Positions 47,870-57,545 of a stretch of 64,000 bases of DNA are shown piece after piece. The stretch spans positions 1-64,000 of the forward strand of contig JAYPPH010000002.1 in NCBI GenBank assembly GCA_038131365.1, read 5' to 3'. The notes under the pieces were generated by a model. The model was not told where the DNA came from. It worked only from the letters and a program-made list of their open reading frames with translations, and ran no database searches. Positions within the stretch are counted from its first letter, which is position 1. The number at the start of each line of letters is the position of its first letter. The translations under genes were made by a program, and so were the position numbers. The DNA is from Marisalimonas marina (GTDB lineage Bacteria > Pseudomonadota > Alphaproteobacteria > Puniceispirillales > Marisalimonadaceae).

Positions 47870-48751
47870 TTATTTAAATTCTTGTATTGCTTTAACAACC
47901 GCCTCACCAAGACCAGAAGGAGATTCTGACATAATAAACCCACACTCACTCATAACTTTAACTTTGGCGTCTGCTCCACCACTTCCACCACTTACGATTG
48001 CACCTGCATGCCCCATAGTTCTACCAGGGGGAGCAGTTTTTCCGGCAATAAAGCCTGCAATTGGTTTTTTAATTTTATGGTTTTTGAAAAAATGGGCTGC
48101 CTCTTCTTCTGCATTCCCACCAATTTCACCAATCATCAAAATAGCCTCCGTCTGATCATCATTCAGAAACATATCTAAACAATCAATGAAATTTGTTCCA
48201 TTAATAGGGTCACCCCCAATACCAATACAAGTAGATTGACCTAAACCAGCTGCTGTGGTTTGGGCAACAGCCTCGTAAGTTAAGGTACCAGACCTAGAGA
48301 CAATTCCAATTTTACCAGGAGTATGAATATGGCCAGGCATTATCCCAATTTTACATTGTCCAGGTGTAATTACACCTGGGCAGTTAGGTCCTATTAGCCT
48401 TGACTTAGACTGTTTCAAAAATTGTTTGACCTTAATCATGTCTTGTACTGGTATGCCTTCAGTAATACATATTATGAGTGGAATGTTAGAAGCTATAGCT
48501 TCCAATATTGAATCAGCCGCAAAGGGAGGAGGGACATATATTACTGTTGCATCTGGATTTACCTCCTCGACACACTCCTGAACAGTATTAAAAACCGGAA
48601 GATTTAAATGTGTAGACCCACCCTTTCCTGGTGTAACCCCTCCAACCATCTTTGTTCCATATGCAATAGCTTGCTCCGAATGAAAAGTTCCCTGACTTCC
48701 TGTAAATCCCTGACAAATAACTTTTGTATCTTTATTGACCAAAACAGACAT
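47870..48751 (-). CDS. sucD: Succinyl-CoA synthetase alpha subunit
   Basis: 293 residues. CQGFTGSQGTFHSEQAIAYG binds CoA, IGPNCPGVITPGQCKIGIMP is the central signature, and GFIAGKTAPPGRTMGHAGAI contains the phosphorylated active-site His (GHAGA). With SucC it interconverts succinyl-CoA and succinate with ATP or GTP formation. It starts 4 bp after the sucC stop, and 69 bp separate it from sucA. Confidence 0.98.
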   Translation of the reverse strand: MSVLVNKDTKVICQGFTGSQGTFHSEQAIAYGTKMVGGVTPGKGGSTHLNLPVFNTVQECVEEVNPDATVIYVPPPFAADSILEAIASNIPLIICITEGIPVQDMIKVKQFLKQSKSRLIGPNCPGVITPGQCKIGIMPGHIHTPGKIGIVSRSGTLTYEAVAQTTAAGLGQSTCIGIGGDPINGTNFIDCLDMFLNDDQTEAILMIGEIGGNAEEEAAHFFKNHKIKKPIAGFIAGKTAPPGRTMGHAGAIVSGGSGGADAKVKVMSECGFIMSESPSGLGEAVVKAIQEFK

Positions 48752-48755
48752 AAAA

Positions 48756-49922
48756 TTAATCTCCTTTTACAGCATTTACAATTTTTATAGCTGCATCATC
48801 TAAATCATCTGCAGGTATTATTTTTAATCCAGAGTCTGTTAGGATCTGTTTTCCCTCTTCTACATTTGTCCCAGCCAACCTTACAACTAACGGTTTTGAT
48901 AATGAGAGAGCTTTAGCAGCTGCAACTACTCCACTTGCAATAATATCGCAACGCATTATCCCGCCAAAAATATTAACCAAAATACCTTCTACAGCTGGGT
49001 CTGATAAAATAATCTTGAATGCCTCTGTAACTTTTTCCTTTGTGGCACTACCTCCTACATCTAAAAAGTTTGCTGGAGATGCTCCTTTAAGTTTGATGAT
49101 ATCCATTGTGGCCATTGCAAGGCCAGCACCGTTCACTAAGCATCCTATAGTGCCGTCTAGTTTTATGTAAGCCAAATCAAATTTGCTTGCTAATATTTCA
49201 GCTGGATCCTCTTCTGTTTCATCTCTCAAAGACATTATATCAGAATGTCTAAACAATGAATTATTATCAAAAGACATTTTTGCATCTAAAGCTATTAGGT
49301 TATTTTCATCAGTTAAAACAAGAGGATTAATTTCTAATAAACTGGCATCATTTTCGGTAAAGAGTTTGTACAACTGACTAAAAAAATTACCTGCTTGCTT
49401 AAAACTAGATCCTTGTAGTTTAAGTTCGTTAGCTATTAATCTAGAATGGAATGGTTGAAAACCAATTGTAGGATCTATGTTAAAAGATAATATTTTATCA
49501 GGAGTGTCTTTTGCAACTTGCTCAATATCCATCCCACCCTCAGTAGAGACAATTACTGATACTCTACTAGTTACACGATCTACAACCATTGAAAAATAGT
49601 ATTCTGAATCTATATTACATCCATCTTCTATATAGAGTCTTTGAACTAATTTTCCCTCAGATCCAGTTTGGTGGGTGACTAATTTTTTTCCTAAAATTGA
49701 TCCCGCAGCTTCTTTAACTCCATCTAAATCTTTTACTACCTTAACGCCACCTGCTTTTCCTCTTCCACCTGCGTGAATTTGAGCTTTAACAACATATATA
49801 GGCCCAGGTAATTTTTTAGCTGCATCAGCAGCCTCATCTAAGGTAAATGCCACATGCCCCAACGGAGTGGGGATTTCGTACCGCCTTAATAACTCTTTTG
49901 CTTGATGTTCATGAATATCCAA
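48756..49922 (-). CDS. sucC: Succinyl-CoA synthetase beta subunit
   Basis: 388 residues with an ATP-grasp N-terminal domain: DIHEHQAKELLRRYEIPTPL, VVKAQIHAGGRGKAGGVKVV, LEINPLVLTDENNLIALDAK (metal site) and VNIFGGIMRCDIIASGVV (CoA-ligase signature). The start is a TTG at 49922; the reading IHEHQAK right after it matches the conserved N-terminus (usually MNIHEYQAK). It follows mdh by 24 bp and pairs with sucD. Nucleotide specificity (ADP or GDP) was not judged. Confidence 0.98.
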   Translation of the reverse strand: MDIHEHQAKELLRRYEIPTPLGHVAFTLDEAADAAKKLPGPIYVVKAQIHAGGRGKAGGVKVVKDLDGVKEAAGSILGKKLVTHQTGSEGKLVQRLYIEDGCNIDSEYYFSMVVDRVTSRVSVIVSTEGGMDIEQVAKDTPDKILSFNIDPTIGFQPFHSRLIANELKLQGSSFKQAGNFFSQLYKLFTENDASLLEINPLVLTDENNLIALDAKMSFDNNSLFRHSDIMSLRDETEEDPAEILASKFDLAYIKLDGTIGCLVNGAGLAMATMDIIKLKGASPANFLDVGGSATKEKVTEAFKIILSDPAVEGILVNIFGGIMRCDIIASGVVAAAKALSLSKPLVVRLAGTNVEEGKQILTDSGLKIIPADDLDDAAIKIVNAVKGD

Positions 49923-49946
49923 AACTAAAACCTTTCTTCTGAGAGC

Positions 49947-50900
49947 TTATGATGCTTCGAATTTTGATGCAACATCATTTAGTTGTCTTACAGCCGAGAC
50001 AGAGTTGTTAAACATATCTTTTTCGTCTGATGTGAAACTTATTTCTACAATTCTTTCCACTCCATTTTTACCAATAATGACAGGAACACCTACATACAAA
50101 CCATCTAAGCCATAATGTCCATCAACATAAGCCGCACACGGTAATAATTTTTTCTTATCTCTTAAATATGACTCAGCCATTTCTATTGCAGATGAAGCTG
50201 GAGCATAAAAAGCTGAGCCTGTTTTGAGCAAACCAACTATTTCAGCTCCTCCGTCTCTAGTTCTCTGAACAATCTGATCTATTTTTTCTTGAGTGCTCCA
50301 TCCCATTTTTACTAAATCTGGAACGGGAATACCTGCAACTGCAGAATATCTTGCTAGGGGAACCATTGTGTCTCCATGGCCCCCAAGAACAAAAGCTGTT
50401 ACATCACTTACAGATACATTAAATTCCTCTGCTAAAAAATGTCTAAATCTAGCAGAATCTAAAACACCTGCCATTCCAACAACCATATTAGTTGGTAAAC
50501 CTGAGGCTCTTTGGAGCACGCCAACCATTGCATCCAGTGGGTTGGTTATACAAATAACAAATGCTTTTGGACAATTTTCTTTAATACCTTGGCCAACTTG
50601 TTTCATTACTTTGGTGTTTATTTCAACCAAGTCGTCTCTACTCATACCTGGTTTTCTTGCTACGCCAGCGGTTACTATTACAACATCACTATCTTTAAGA
50701 TCTTTGTAATCATTAGTACCGACCATTTCACTATCAAAACCTTCAACTGGTCCTGATTGGGCAAGATCTAATGACTTACCTTGAGGAATACCTTCTGCAA
50801 TATCAAATAGAGTTACATCTCCAAGCTCTTTGATTGCAGCCAAGTGCGCAAGAGTTCCGCCAATATTCCCTGATCCAACCAAGGCTATTTTATTTCGCAT
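49947..50900 (-). CDS. mdh: Malate dehydrogenase (lactate-dehydrogenase-like type)
   Basis: 317 residues. KIALVGSGNIGGTLAHLAAI is the NAD loop, VIVTAGVARKPGMSRDDL has the substrate-binding Arg pair, ITNPLDAMVG and LDSARFRHFLAEEF follow, and FVLGGHGDTMVPLARYS has the catalytic His. The GVARKPGMSR sequence (Arg at the specificity loop) marks malate rather than lactate. It belongs to the [LDH-like] MDH type 3 common in alphaproteobacteria. It lies in the zapE-mdh-sucC order typical of that class. Confidence 0.97.
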   Translation of the reverse strand: MRNKIALVGSGNIGGTLAHLAAIKELGDVTLFDIAEGIPQGKSLDLAQSGPVEGFDSEMVGTNDYKDLKDSDVVIVTAGVARKPGMSRDDLVEINTKVMKQVGQGIKENCPKAFVICITNPLDAMVGVLQRASGLPTNMVVGMAGVLDSARFRHFLAEEFNVSVSDVTAFVLGGHGDTMVPLARYSAVAGIPVPDLVKMGWSTQEKIDQIVQRTRDGGAEIVGLLKTGSAFYAPASSAIEMAESYLRDKKKLLPCAAYVDGHYGLDGLYVGVPVIIGKNGVERIVEISFTSDEKDMFNNSVSAVRQLNDVASKFEAS

Positions 50901-51016
50901 ATGTTTTTCCCATTAATTTTTTAATTGAATTTGATCATTAATTTAAGTTAAGTTTTGGATAATCTTTTAGACTTTTTTTTCCCTGGTATCAAGATCAGAA
51001 TATAAGTTATTAACTT

Positions 51017-52087
51017 TTAAAATTGAGACATTTCTGTAATTCTTGATATTGTTCTTTTAAATTCGAATTTCCAATGTTCTCCAGTATAAATTTCTTTAAA
51101 ATCTTTACTAGCAATTGCAATGAGGAAACAGCCTTTATCATAAAGCGCATCTATAAGCCAAATGAATCTTCTAGTCTCATTCCGAAGGTTATCATTTAAA
51201 CTTGGAATGTTATCTATTATTAACCCTTTATATCTAAGGGCTATTTCAATATAATCTGATGCAGCGAGTGGTTTATTACATAAATCATCAAAACCAATCC
51301 TTGCAACACCCGCAGCAACTTCAGGAATATGTATTTGTCTTCCAGAAACCTCAACATTTTCGGAAATTATTTCAAAACCAAGAGAAAGTGTCTTAAACAC
51401 CTCATTAAGTTTTAACTTATTCTGTGCATTAACTGGACTTATCCAGTATTTTTTCCCATGAAGAGACCTTTGTCTCCAATCCTCTCCTTCTGGAATTTTA
51501 ACAACATTAGTTTTCTGTTTTAAGTTTTCTAAAAATGGTAAAATTCTATCTCTATGTAATCCATCTTTGTATAAACCGTCAGGAGGTTGATTAGAAGTTG
51601 TAACTAAAATCATGCCCTCATCAAACATCACTTCAAACAATCGCGACAGAATCATTGCGTCCGCAATATCTTTTACTTCCATTTCATCAAAACAGAGTAA
51701 TTTTGACGTCCTAGCTAAGTCTTGTCCAACTGAAAGGACGGTGTCCTTATTTTTTTCAATTTTTCTTTTTTCAAGAATTCTTTGATGAACTTCCTTCATG
51801 AAATCATGAAAATGTAGCCGTCTTTTTTCTTTTATTTTTACCTGGTAAAAAAACAAATCCATCATCATTGATTTGCCTCTTCCCACACCACCGTGAAGAT
51901 AAAGACCTTTTATATCTTTATTATTTCTTTTGGTAAAAAATTTAGAAACAAAACTTTTTTTTTGAATAATGTTTAATTGTTTAAGCAAGTTGTCCAGAAA
52001 CTTACCAACATATTCCTGACCCTCATCAAATATAATTGATTTATCAGAAGCTATTTGACTAAGAGACTTTTCTGTATTTATTTTCAA
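51017..52087 (-). CDS. zapE: Cell division ATPase ZapE (AFG1-like)
   Basis: 356 residues, an AFG1-type AAA-like ATPase. GLYLHGGVGRGKSMMMDLFF is Walker A, SKLLCFDEMEVKDIADAMIL is Walker B, and LVTTSNQPPDGLYKDGLHRD is the sensor region with the conserved Arg. ZapE binds FtsZ and affects Z-ring stability under stress in E. coli. The TCA neighbours (sdhB upstream, mdh downstream) are a common alphaproteobacterial placement. It sits 26 bp after sdhB. Confidence 0.93.
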   Translation of the reverse strand: MKINTEKSLSQIASDKSIIFDEGQEYVGKFLDNLLKQLNIIQKKSFVSKFFTKRNNKDIKGLYLHGGVGRGKSMMMDLFFYQVKIKEKRRLHFHDFMKEVHQRILEKRKIEKNKDTVLSVGQDLARTSKLLCFDEMEVKDIADAMILSRLFEVMFDEGMILVTTSNQPPDGLYKDGLHRDRILPFLENLKQKTNVVKIPEGEDWRQRSLHGKKYWISPVNAQNKLKLNEVFKTLSLGFEIISENVEVSGRQIHIPEVAAGVARIGFDDLCNKPLAASDYIEIALRYKGLIIDNIPSLNDNLRNETRRFIWLIDALYDKGCFLIAIASKDFKEIYTGEHWKFEFKRTISRITEMSQF

Positions 52088-52113
52088 AATATTAGTCGTA
52101 AAAACTTGAAATT

Positions 52114-52892
52114 TTATTTTCTTTCGAGCTGGAGTTTTTTTATCTCACCAATTGCTTTAGCTGGATTTAAACCCTTAGGACAAGTTTTAGTACAATTCAT
52201 AATTGTATGACAACGGTAAAGTTTGAAAGAGTCTTCAAGATCCTCAAGTCTCTCTTCTGTGCTTTCATCTCTACTATCTGCAATCCATCTATACGCCTGT
52301 AACAGAACAGCTGGCCCTAAGTATTTGTCTCCATTCCACCAATATGACGGACAGGAGGTTGAGCATGAAAAACAAAGAACACATTCCCATAATCCGTCTA
52401 TTTTTTCTCGTTCTTTAGGAGATTGTTTTCTTGACTTTCCTTTTTCTGGATCAGTTTTACTTTGCAACCACGGTTTTACGGATGTTAACTGCTCATAAGC
52501 TTTAGAAAGATCCGGAACCAATCCTTTACAACCTTCATATGTGGCAAAGGATAAATATTTATATCACCTTTAACATCTTCAATGGACTTTAAACATGCAA
52601 GAGTATTTGTTCCATCTATATTCATGGAACAAGAACCACAAATTCCCTCTCGACATGACCTTCTAAAAGTTAAACTAGAGTCTATTTCTTGTTTGATTTT
52701 TATTAAGGCATCAAGAACCATAGGGCCGCATTGATCTAAATCAATTGTATAACTATCTATCCTCGGGTTTTCATCATCATCAGGAGACCATCTATACACA
52801 TTAATTTTTCTAGTGTTTTGAGCATCACCATTTAATGGGTAATCAATACCTTTAACAATTTTTGAATTCTTAGGCAGGGCAAATTCAGCCAC
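52114..52892 (-). CDS. sdhB: Succinate dehydrogenase iron-sulfur subunit (one frameshift)
   Basis: 259 residues when one missing T near 52,525 is restored (KVVKD-LVPDLSKAYEQL). RRSCREGICGSCSMNIDG and the following Cys bind the 2Fe-2S cluster; CVLCFSCSTSCPSYWW and CHTIMNCTKTCPKGLNPA bind the 4Fe-4S and 3Fe-4S clusters. It passes electrons from SdhA's FAD to the quinone at the membrane. Because the gene is essential for aerobic TCA function and all cluster ligands are intact, the break is most likely a sequence error. It follows sdhA by 16 bp. Confidence 0.93.
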
Positions 52893-52908
52893 ATAACTCT
52901 CCTCTAAA

Positions 52909-54699
52909 TTAGTAAACTCTTGCGGCTGGAGGTATGGATGCCACTTCGTTTGTTAATGTATTCAAATGAACATCCCTATAATCTAGTTTAGTTTTATTTT
53001 TTTCATCTAGCCACATTATAGTGTGTTTCATCCAATTTTTATCGTCTCTTTCAGGAAAATCTTCATGTGAATGTGCACCACGAGACTCTTTTCTTTGTTC
53101 TGCAGATTTCATGGTTACAATTGCTTGTTGCATTAAATTTTCTAACTCTAGAGCTTCTACCAGGTCAGTGTTGAAGATCATTGACCTATCCTTAATGCCG
53201 ATACTACTCATTCCTTTTGAAATAGTATTAACTTTTTGCACACCTTCTTCCATAGAAGAGTTTGATCTAAAAACAGCAGCATGTTTTTGCATTGCGTTTT
53301 GCATTGAGTTTCTTACTTCACCTACCGAAACATCACCCTTAGAATATCTAACTTTATCAAGCCTTGCTAATATCTTGTCTGTAACTCTTTTTGGAAGAGG
53401 TGCGTGAGCACTGCCTTTTTCAACAGTTTTGAGAGCTCTCTGTGCAGCAGCACGACCAAAAACCACAATATCTAGCAAAGAATTTGTACCTAGCCTATTA
53501 GCTCCATGTACAGACACACAAGCAGCTTCACCAATCGCCATCAATCCTGATACAACAGCATTTTGATCTTTGCCTCTTCTTGTGACAACCTCACCATGAT
53601 AATTTGTTGGAATACCACCCATATTATAGTGAACTGTTGGCAATACTGGTATTGGTTCCTTAGTAACATCAACTCCGCAAAAGATTTTAGCAGTTTCACT
53701 AATACCTGGTAGCCTCATTTGTAAAGTAGCAGGATCAATATGTTCTAGATGCATGAAAATATGGTCTTTGTTAGGACCAACACCTCTACCTTCATTGATT
53801 TCAATTGTCATAGATCTAGAAACCACGTCTCTACTAGCAAGATCTTTAGCAGTAGGCGCATACCTTTCCATAAATCTTTCACCTTCGGAGTTTGTAAGGT
53901 ATCCACCCTCACCCCTAGATCCCTCAGTTATAAGAACACCTGCACCATAAACACCTGTTGGATGAAATTGTACGAATTCCATATCTTGAAGTGGAAGGCC
54001 TGCTCTCAGAACCATGGCATTACCGTCACCAGTACATGTGTGGGCAGAGGTACAAGAAAAGTATACTCTACCATAACCACCTGTTGCCAAAACAGTTTGA
54101 TGACCTCTAAATCTATGAATTTTCCCATCATCCATACACAAGGCTAAAACCCCGACACATGCTCCATTGTCATCCATCAGAAGATCAAGAGCTATGTATT
54201 CAACAAAGAATTCTGCTTTATGTTTCAAACACTGTTGATAAAGTGTGTGGAGAATTGCATGCCCAGTTCTATCAGCAGCCGCACATGCCCTTCTAGCCAT
54301 TTTCTTTCCATAGTCTAATGTGTGACCACCAAAAGGCCTTTGGTACACTTCTCCATCTTCTGTCCTTGAGAAAGGGACACCAAAATTCTCTAATTCTGTT
54401 ACAGATGGGATAGCTTCTTTACACATATATTCTATGGCATCTTGGTCACCAAGCCAGTCAGATCCCTTGATAGTATCGTACATATGAAATTGCCAACTAT
54501 CGTTTTCACCCATGTTGTTTAGAGCAGCACCAATTCCACCTTGAGCCGCAACGGTGTGACTTCTAGTTGGAAAAACTTTAGTTATACAAGCGGTTTTAAG
54601 CCCACCCGAAACCATTCCAAGAGTTGCTCTAAGTCCAGCACCTCCCGCACCAACAACTACCACATCATGTTCATGATCAACAATTTCATATTCAGACAT
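52909..54699 (-). CDS. sdhA: Succinate dehydrogenase flavoprotein subunit
   Basis: 596 residues. VVVGAGGAGLRATLG is the FAD loop, RSHTVAAQGGIGAALNN contains the His that covalently binds FAD, HPTGVYGAGVLITEGSRGEG and GEAACVSVHGANRLGTNSLL are active-site and FAD segments. It oxidises succinate to fumarate on the cytoplasmic face of complex II. It ends 16 bp before sdhB and starts 12 bp after sdhD. Confidence 0.98.
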   Translation of the reverse strand: MSEYEIVDHEHDVVVVGAGGAGLRATLGMVSGGLKTACITKVFPTRSHTVAAQGGIGAALNNMGENDSWQFHMYDTIKGSDWLGDQDAIEYMCKEAIPSVTELENFGVPFSRTEDGEVYQRPFGGHTLDYGKKMARRACAAADRTGHAILHTLYQQCLKHKAEFFVEYIALDLLMDDNGACVGVLALCMDDGKIHRFRGHQTVLATGGYGRVYFSCTSAHTCTGDGNAMVLRAGLPLQDMEFVQFHPTGVYGAGVLITEGSRGEGGYLTNSEGERFMERYAPTAKDLASRDVVSRSMTIEINEGRGVGPNKDHIFMHLEHIDPATLQMRLPGISETAKIFCGVDVTKEPIPVLPTVHYNMGGIPTNYHGEVVTRRGKDQNAVVSGLMAIGEAACVSVHGANRLGTNSLLDIVVFGRAAAQRALKTVEKGSAHAPLPKRVTDKILARLDKVRYSKGDVSVGEVRNSMQNAMQKHAAVFRSNSSMEEGVQKVNTISKGMSSIGIKDRSMIFNTDLVEALELENLMQQAIVTMKSAEQRKESRGAHSHEDFPERDDKNWMKHTIMWLDEKNKTKLDYRDVHLNTLTNEVASIPPAARVY

Positions 54700-54711
54700 A
54701 ATTTTCTTTCT

Positions 54712-55056
54712 CTAAGATAAGTAAATTTTTAGGACACACAACAACGATAGAACGCCTAAAAGAACGGATAATAATTTTATAAGTATTAAAGATGCTATTT
54801 TCAACCCCTCATTATGAATATAGTCCTCTATTACAACCTGCAAACCTAATGACGCGTGAAAAAATAAAGTAATGAATAGCAAAAATAAACCTGTAGCATT
54901 GAAAGGGCTCTGAAACCATGCAAGTGCTTCAGTATAGTTGCCAGTTAAAGAAAACAGCAAAGAGGGCACGAACCACGCTACCAAAGGTATCATAGCAATA
55001 GCTGATATTCTTTGCAATTTCCAGTGACCAACACCAGGTGATTTTATTGAGCTCAT
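54712..55056 (-). CDS. sdhD: Succinate dehydrogenase membrane anchor subunit
   Basis: 114 residues with three hydrophobic helices. The conserved N-terminal GVGHWKLQRISAIAMIPLVA provides the quinone-site Arg, and FHASLGLQVVIEDYIHNEG carries the heme-ligand His and Asp-Tyr motif of SdhD. It anchors complex II with SdhC. There are 51 bp between it and sdhC. Confidence 0.93.
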   Translation of the reverse strand: MSSIKSPGVGHWKLQRISAIAMIPLVAWFVPSLLFSLTGNYTEALAWFQSPFNATGLFLLFITLFFHASLGLQVVIEDYIHNEGLKIASLILIKLLSVLLGVLSLLCVLKIYLS

Positions 55057-55107
55057 GTCTTTTGCCTTGTTAAAATTTTGAGTGATAATTTATCCAATTA
55101 TAAATGC

Positions 55108-55488
55108 TCATCTTAAAAAAACTAATATCCACGTTAAAATGGTTAATGTTAGTGAAAAAAAGATCACTAAAGAGCCAGACATATAAGCCTGTTTCAAATC
55201 ATAACCATATCCAGCATCCCAGAAAAGATGCCTAATACCGTTACTCAAGTGATAAAATAGAGCAAAAGTAAATCCAAAAAGAATAAGCTTGCCAAACCAG
55301 TTATTAATTATGTTTAAGTATAATGTATAGGTTGTATCACCAAGCGTTAATGCTATAACCCAAAAAACTAAAATTATACTTCCCATAGACAACGCAATAC
55401 CTGTAGCCCTATGTAATATAGAAAGAATAGAAGTTAATTGAGGTTTATAAATTTGGAGATGTGGTGATAGCGGTCTTTGTCTATTCAT
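55108..55488 (-). CDS. sdhC: Succinate dehydrogenase cytochrome b556 subunit
   Basis: 126 residues and three hydrophobic helices. RPLSPHLQIYKPQLTSILSI and LHRATGIALSMGSI are the SdhC signature, with FYHLSNGIRHLFWDAGYGYD supplying the heme-ligand His of the second helix. It is the first gene of the sdhCDAB operon, so the promoter should be in the 79 bp upstream, which also follow the convergent-free DMT gene. I could not name a promoter there. Confidence 0.95.
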   Translation of the reverse strand: MNRQRPLSPHLQIYKPQLTSILSILHRATGIALSMGSIILVFWVIALTLGDTTYTLYLNIINNWFGKLILFGFTFALFYHLSNGIRHLFWDAGYGYDLKQAYMSGSLVIFFSLTLTILTWILVFLR

Positions 55489-55567
55489 TTTTATTTGTCT
55501 TTCTTTATTGAAATATAAATGAACTAATAAAAGAAAAAATTCAATGGTAAATTACAAAATTTCTACT

Positions 55568-56482
55568 TTATTGATAAATAATAATCAAAATTGAAATTCC
55601 CAAGAGAATAATGCCAAATAATTCAGTTTTTTTAATTTTTTCCTTAAAAATTATCATTGATATTAAAACTGAGAATATCAACTCAGTTTGACCAACAGCT
55701 CTAACCTCTGCAGCAGTGGCAAGACCAAAAGCAACAAACCAACCAAAAGTAGCCCCAGTTCCACATATGCCAGCAGGCAAACTTGGTTTCCAATATTTAA
55801 AAACAGCTAAAAATTGTTTTTTTTGAAAAAAGAAAAGATACAACCCTACAATTATGGTTTGAAAAATAATGGCTATAACAGATATTAGCAAAGATTTGTC
55901 TAGTAGGGGAGCCTCTACAGATATTATAGACATCCTAAATGCTACTACAGATGCAGCCAAAAGAAGACCAGACAAAAGTCCTATTAAGGTACCCAGCGAA
56001 AGGATTGATTTAAACAAAAGATTAAGTGTTTCAATTAAACTTTCTGCTTTCTTTGCATAAGATAAGAACAAGACAGATATTACCCCAAGAATAATTCCAA
56101 TTGTTATTGGTAAAGAAAAGTTTACACTCAAGATTATCATTTCAAGAAAAGCTATTAATATTACCTCTGTTTTGGAAAATGCAATTCCAGTGGCAAAGCT
56201 CTTATGAGAGAAAACTTTCATTAAAACATAAGTAAATAAAACCTGAAAAATTGAGCCCAAAAAACATAATGTGATGGCATAAGTAGACAAGTTTGGAATT
56301 GTATTTCCAGGTATATTAATCCAAATAAACCAAATTAATGTTGTAAAAGGCAAAGCATAGCAAAACCTTATGTAAGCAGCACCATAATCTCCTAACCTGG
56401 AAATCATATTTTTTTGAAATGCAGACCTAGCTGTCTGACAAGCTGCCGCAAAAATTGCAGATAAAATCCAAATGAATTCCAT
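55568..56482 (-). CDS. DMT superfamily (EamA) transporter
   Basis: 304 residues in ten hydrophobic segments. The start FIWILSAIFAAACQTARSAF and the late GATFGWFVAFGLATAAEVRA then VGQTELIFSVLISMIIFKEK match EamA exporters of the multidrug/metabolite type. The second EamA repeat is the better preserved. It is unlike the DMT gene at 24,675 at the sequence level. It sits in the same direction between asd and sdhC, with gaps of 34 and 79 bp. Substrate unknown. Confidence 0.85.
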   Translation of the reverse strand: MEFIWILSAIFAAACQTARSAFQKNMISRLGDYGAAYIRFCYALPFTTLIWFIWINIPGNTIPNLSTYAITLCFLGSIFQVLFTYVLMKVFSHKSFATGIAFSKTEVILIAFLEMIILSVNFSLPITIGIILGVISVLFLSYAKKAESLIETLNLLFKSILSLGTLIGLLSGLLLAASVVAFRMSIISVEAPLLDKSLLISVIAIIFQTIIVGLYLFFFQKKQFLAVFKYWKPSLPAGICGTGATFGWFVAFGLATAAEVRAVGQTELIFSVLISMIIFKEKIKKTELFGIILLGISILIIIYQ

Positions 56483-56516
56483 TAATTACTTATTATAAAG
56501 TATATTTTATAAGACA

Positions 56517-57545
56517 TTAAAGCTTACTCCCTTTAAGTTTTTTACTAGCAAGAAGCTCAGCAATTTGCACGGTATTTAAGGCAGCACCTTTACGAAGATT
56601 ATCCCCAACACACCAGAAAACCATGCCGTTTTTAACTGTTGGGTCTTTTCTAATCCTACTAATATAAACATCATCTTCACCAGCAACCTCATCTGGTGTT
56701 ACATAACCCTCATTTGCTCTATGATCAATCACAGTAACTCCATCAGCATCTCTTAGAATGCTCCTGACTTGTTTTTCTTCAATCGTCTTCTTACATTCAA
56801 AAAAAACTGCTTCACTATGACCTATGAAAACGGGAACTCTTACGCAATGAGCAACCAAGTCAATATTTGGATCTAATATTTTTTTGGTTTCGACCCTCAT
56901 TTTCCACTCTTCTTTAGTAAAACCGTCGTCCATAAAAACATCAATATGAGGAATTACATTGAAAGCAATTTTTTTGGTAAATTGTTCTGGAGTGGCTTGA
57001 TCATGTACAAAGACACCTTTAGTTTGATTAAACAATTCATCCATTGCTGGTTTCCCTGCCCCAGATACTGCTTGATAGGTTGACACGACAACCCTGGTTA
57101 TTTCAAAACGGTCATGGATCGGTTTTAGCGCGACCACCAGCTGAATAGTTGAACAATTTGGGTTGGCAATTATATTTTTTTTATTGAATTTAGATACCGC
57201 TTCAGGATTTACCTCAGGAACAATTAACGGTACATCTTCGTCCATCCGAAAACATGAGGAATTGTCTATTACAATACAGCCCTTCTTTCCAGCAACAGGA
57301 GCAAATTTTTTTGCAGTTTCTGATCCTGCTGAAAAAAGGGCAATGTCAGCTTTTTGAAAATCAAAACTATCAACTGAGCTAACTTTTAAAACCTTGTCGT
57401 CTCCAAAGGATACTTCTTTTCCAATAGAAGACTTTGATGCCAATGCATAAACATCACCTACAGGAAATTTTCGTTCGTATAAAGTTTGGAGCATTTCTCT
57501 ACCGACAGCGCCAGTTGCTCCAACAACAGCTACATTGTAAGTCAT
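56517..57545 (-). CDS. asd: Aspartate-semialdehyde dehydrogenase
   Basis: 342 residues. VAVVGATGAVGREMLQTLYE is the NADP loop, KNIIANPNCSTIQLVVALKP contains the catalytic Cys, and YQAVSGAGKPAMDELFNQ with the late RVPVFIGHSEAVFFE (catalytic His region) completes the set. It converts aspartyl phosphate to aspartate semialdehyde for lysine, threonine and methionine. Its ATG is right at the leuB stop (no gap), so it is coupled to the leucine genes. Confidence 0.97.
   Translation of the reverse strand: MTYNVAVVGATGAVGREMLQTLYERKFPVGDVYALASKSSIGKEVSFGDDKVLKVSSVDSFDFQKADIALFSAGSETAKKFAPVAGKKGCIVIDNSSCFRMDEDVPLIVPEVNPEAVSKFNKKNIIANPNCSTIQLVVALKPIHDRFEITRVVVSTYQAVSGAGKPAMDELFNQTKGVFVHDQATPEQFTKKIAFNVIPHIDVFMDDGFTKEEWKMRVETKKILDPNIDLVAHCVRVPVFIGHSEAVFFECKKTIEEKQVRSILRDADGVTVIDHRANEGYVTPDEVAGEDDVYISRIRKDPTVKNGMVFWCVGDNLRKGAALNTVQIAELLASKKLKGSKL

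Noticed and set aside
52500..52560. Programmed frameshift in sdhB
   Set aside because: A simple missing T restores the family sequence and there is no slippery heptamer with a structure; sequence error is simpler.
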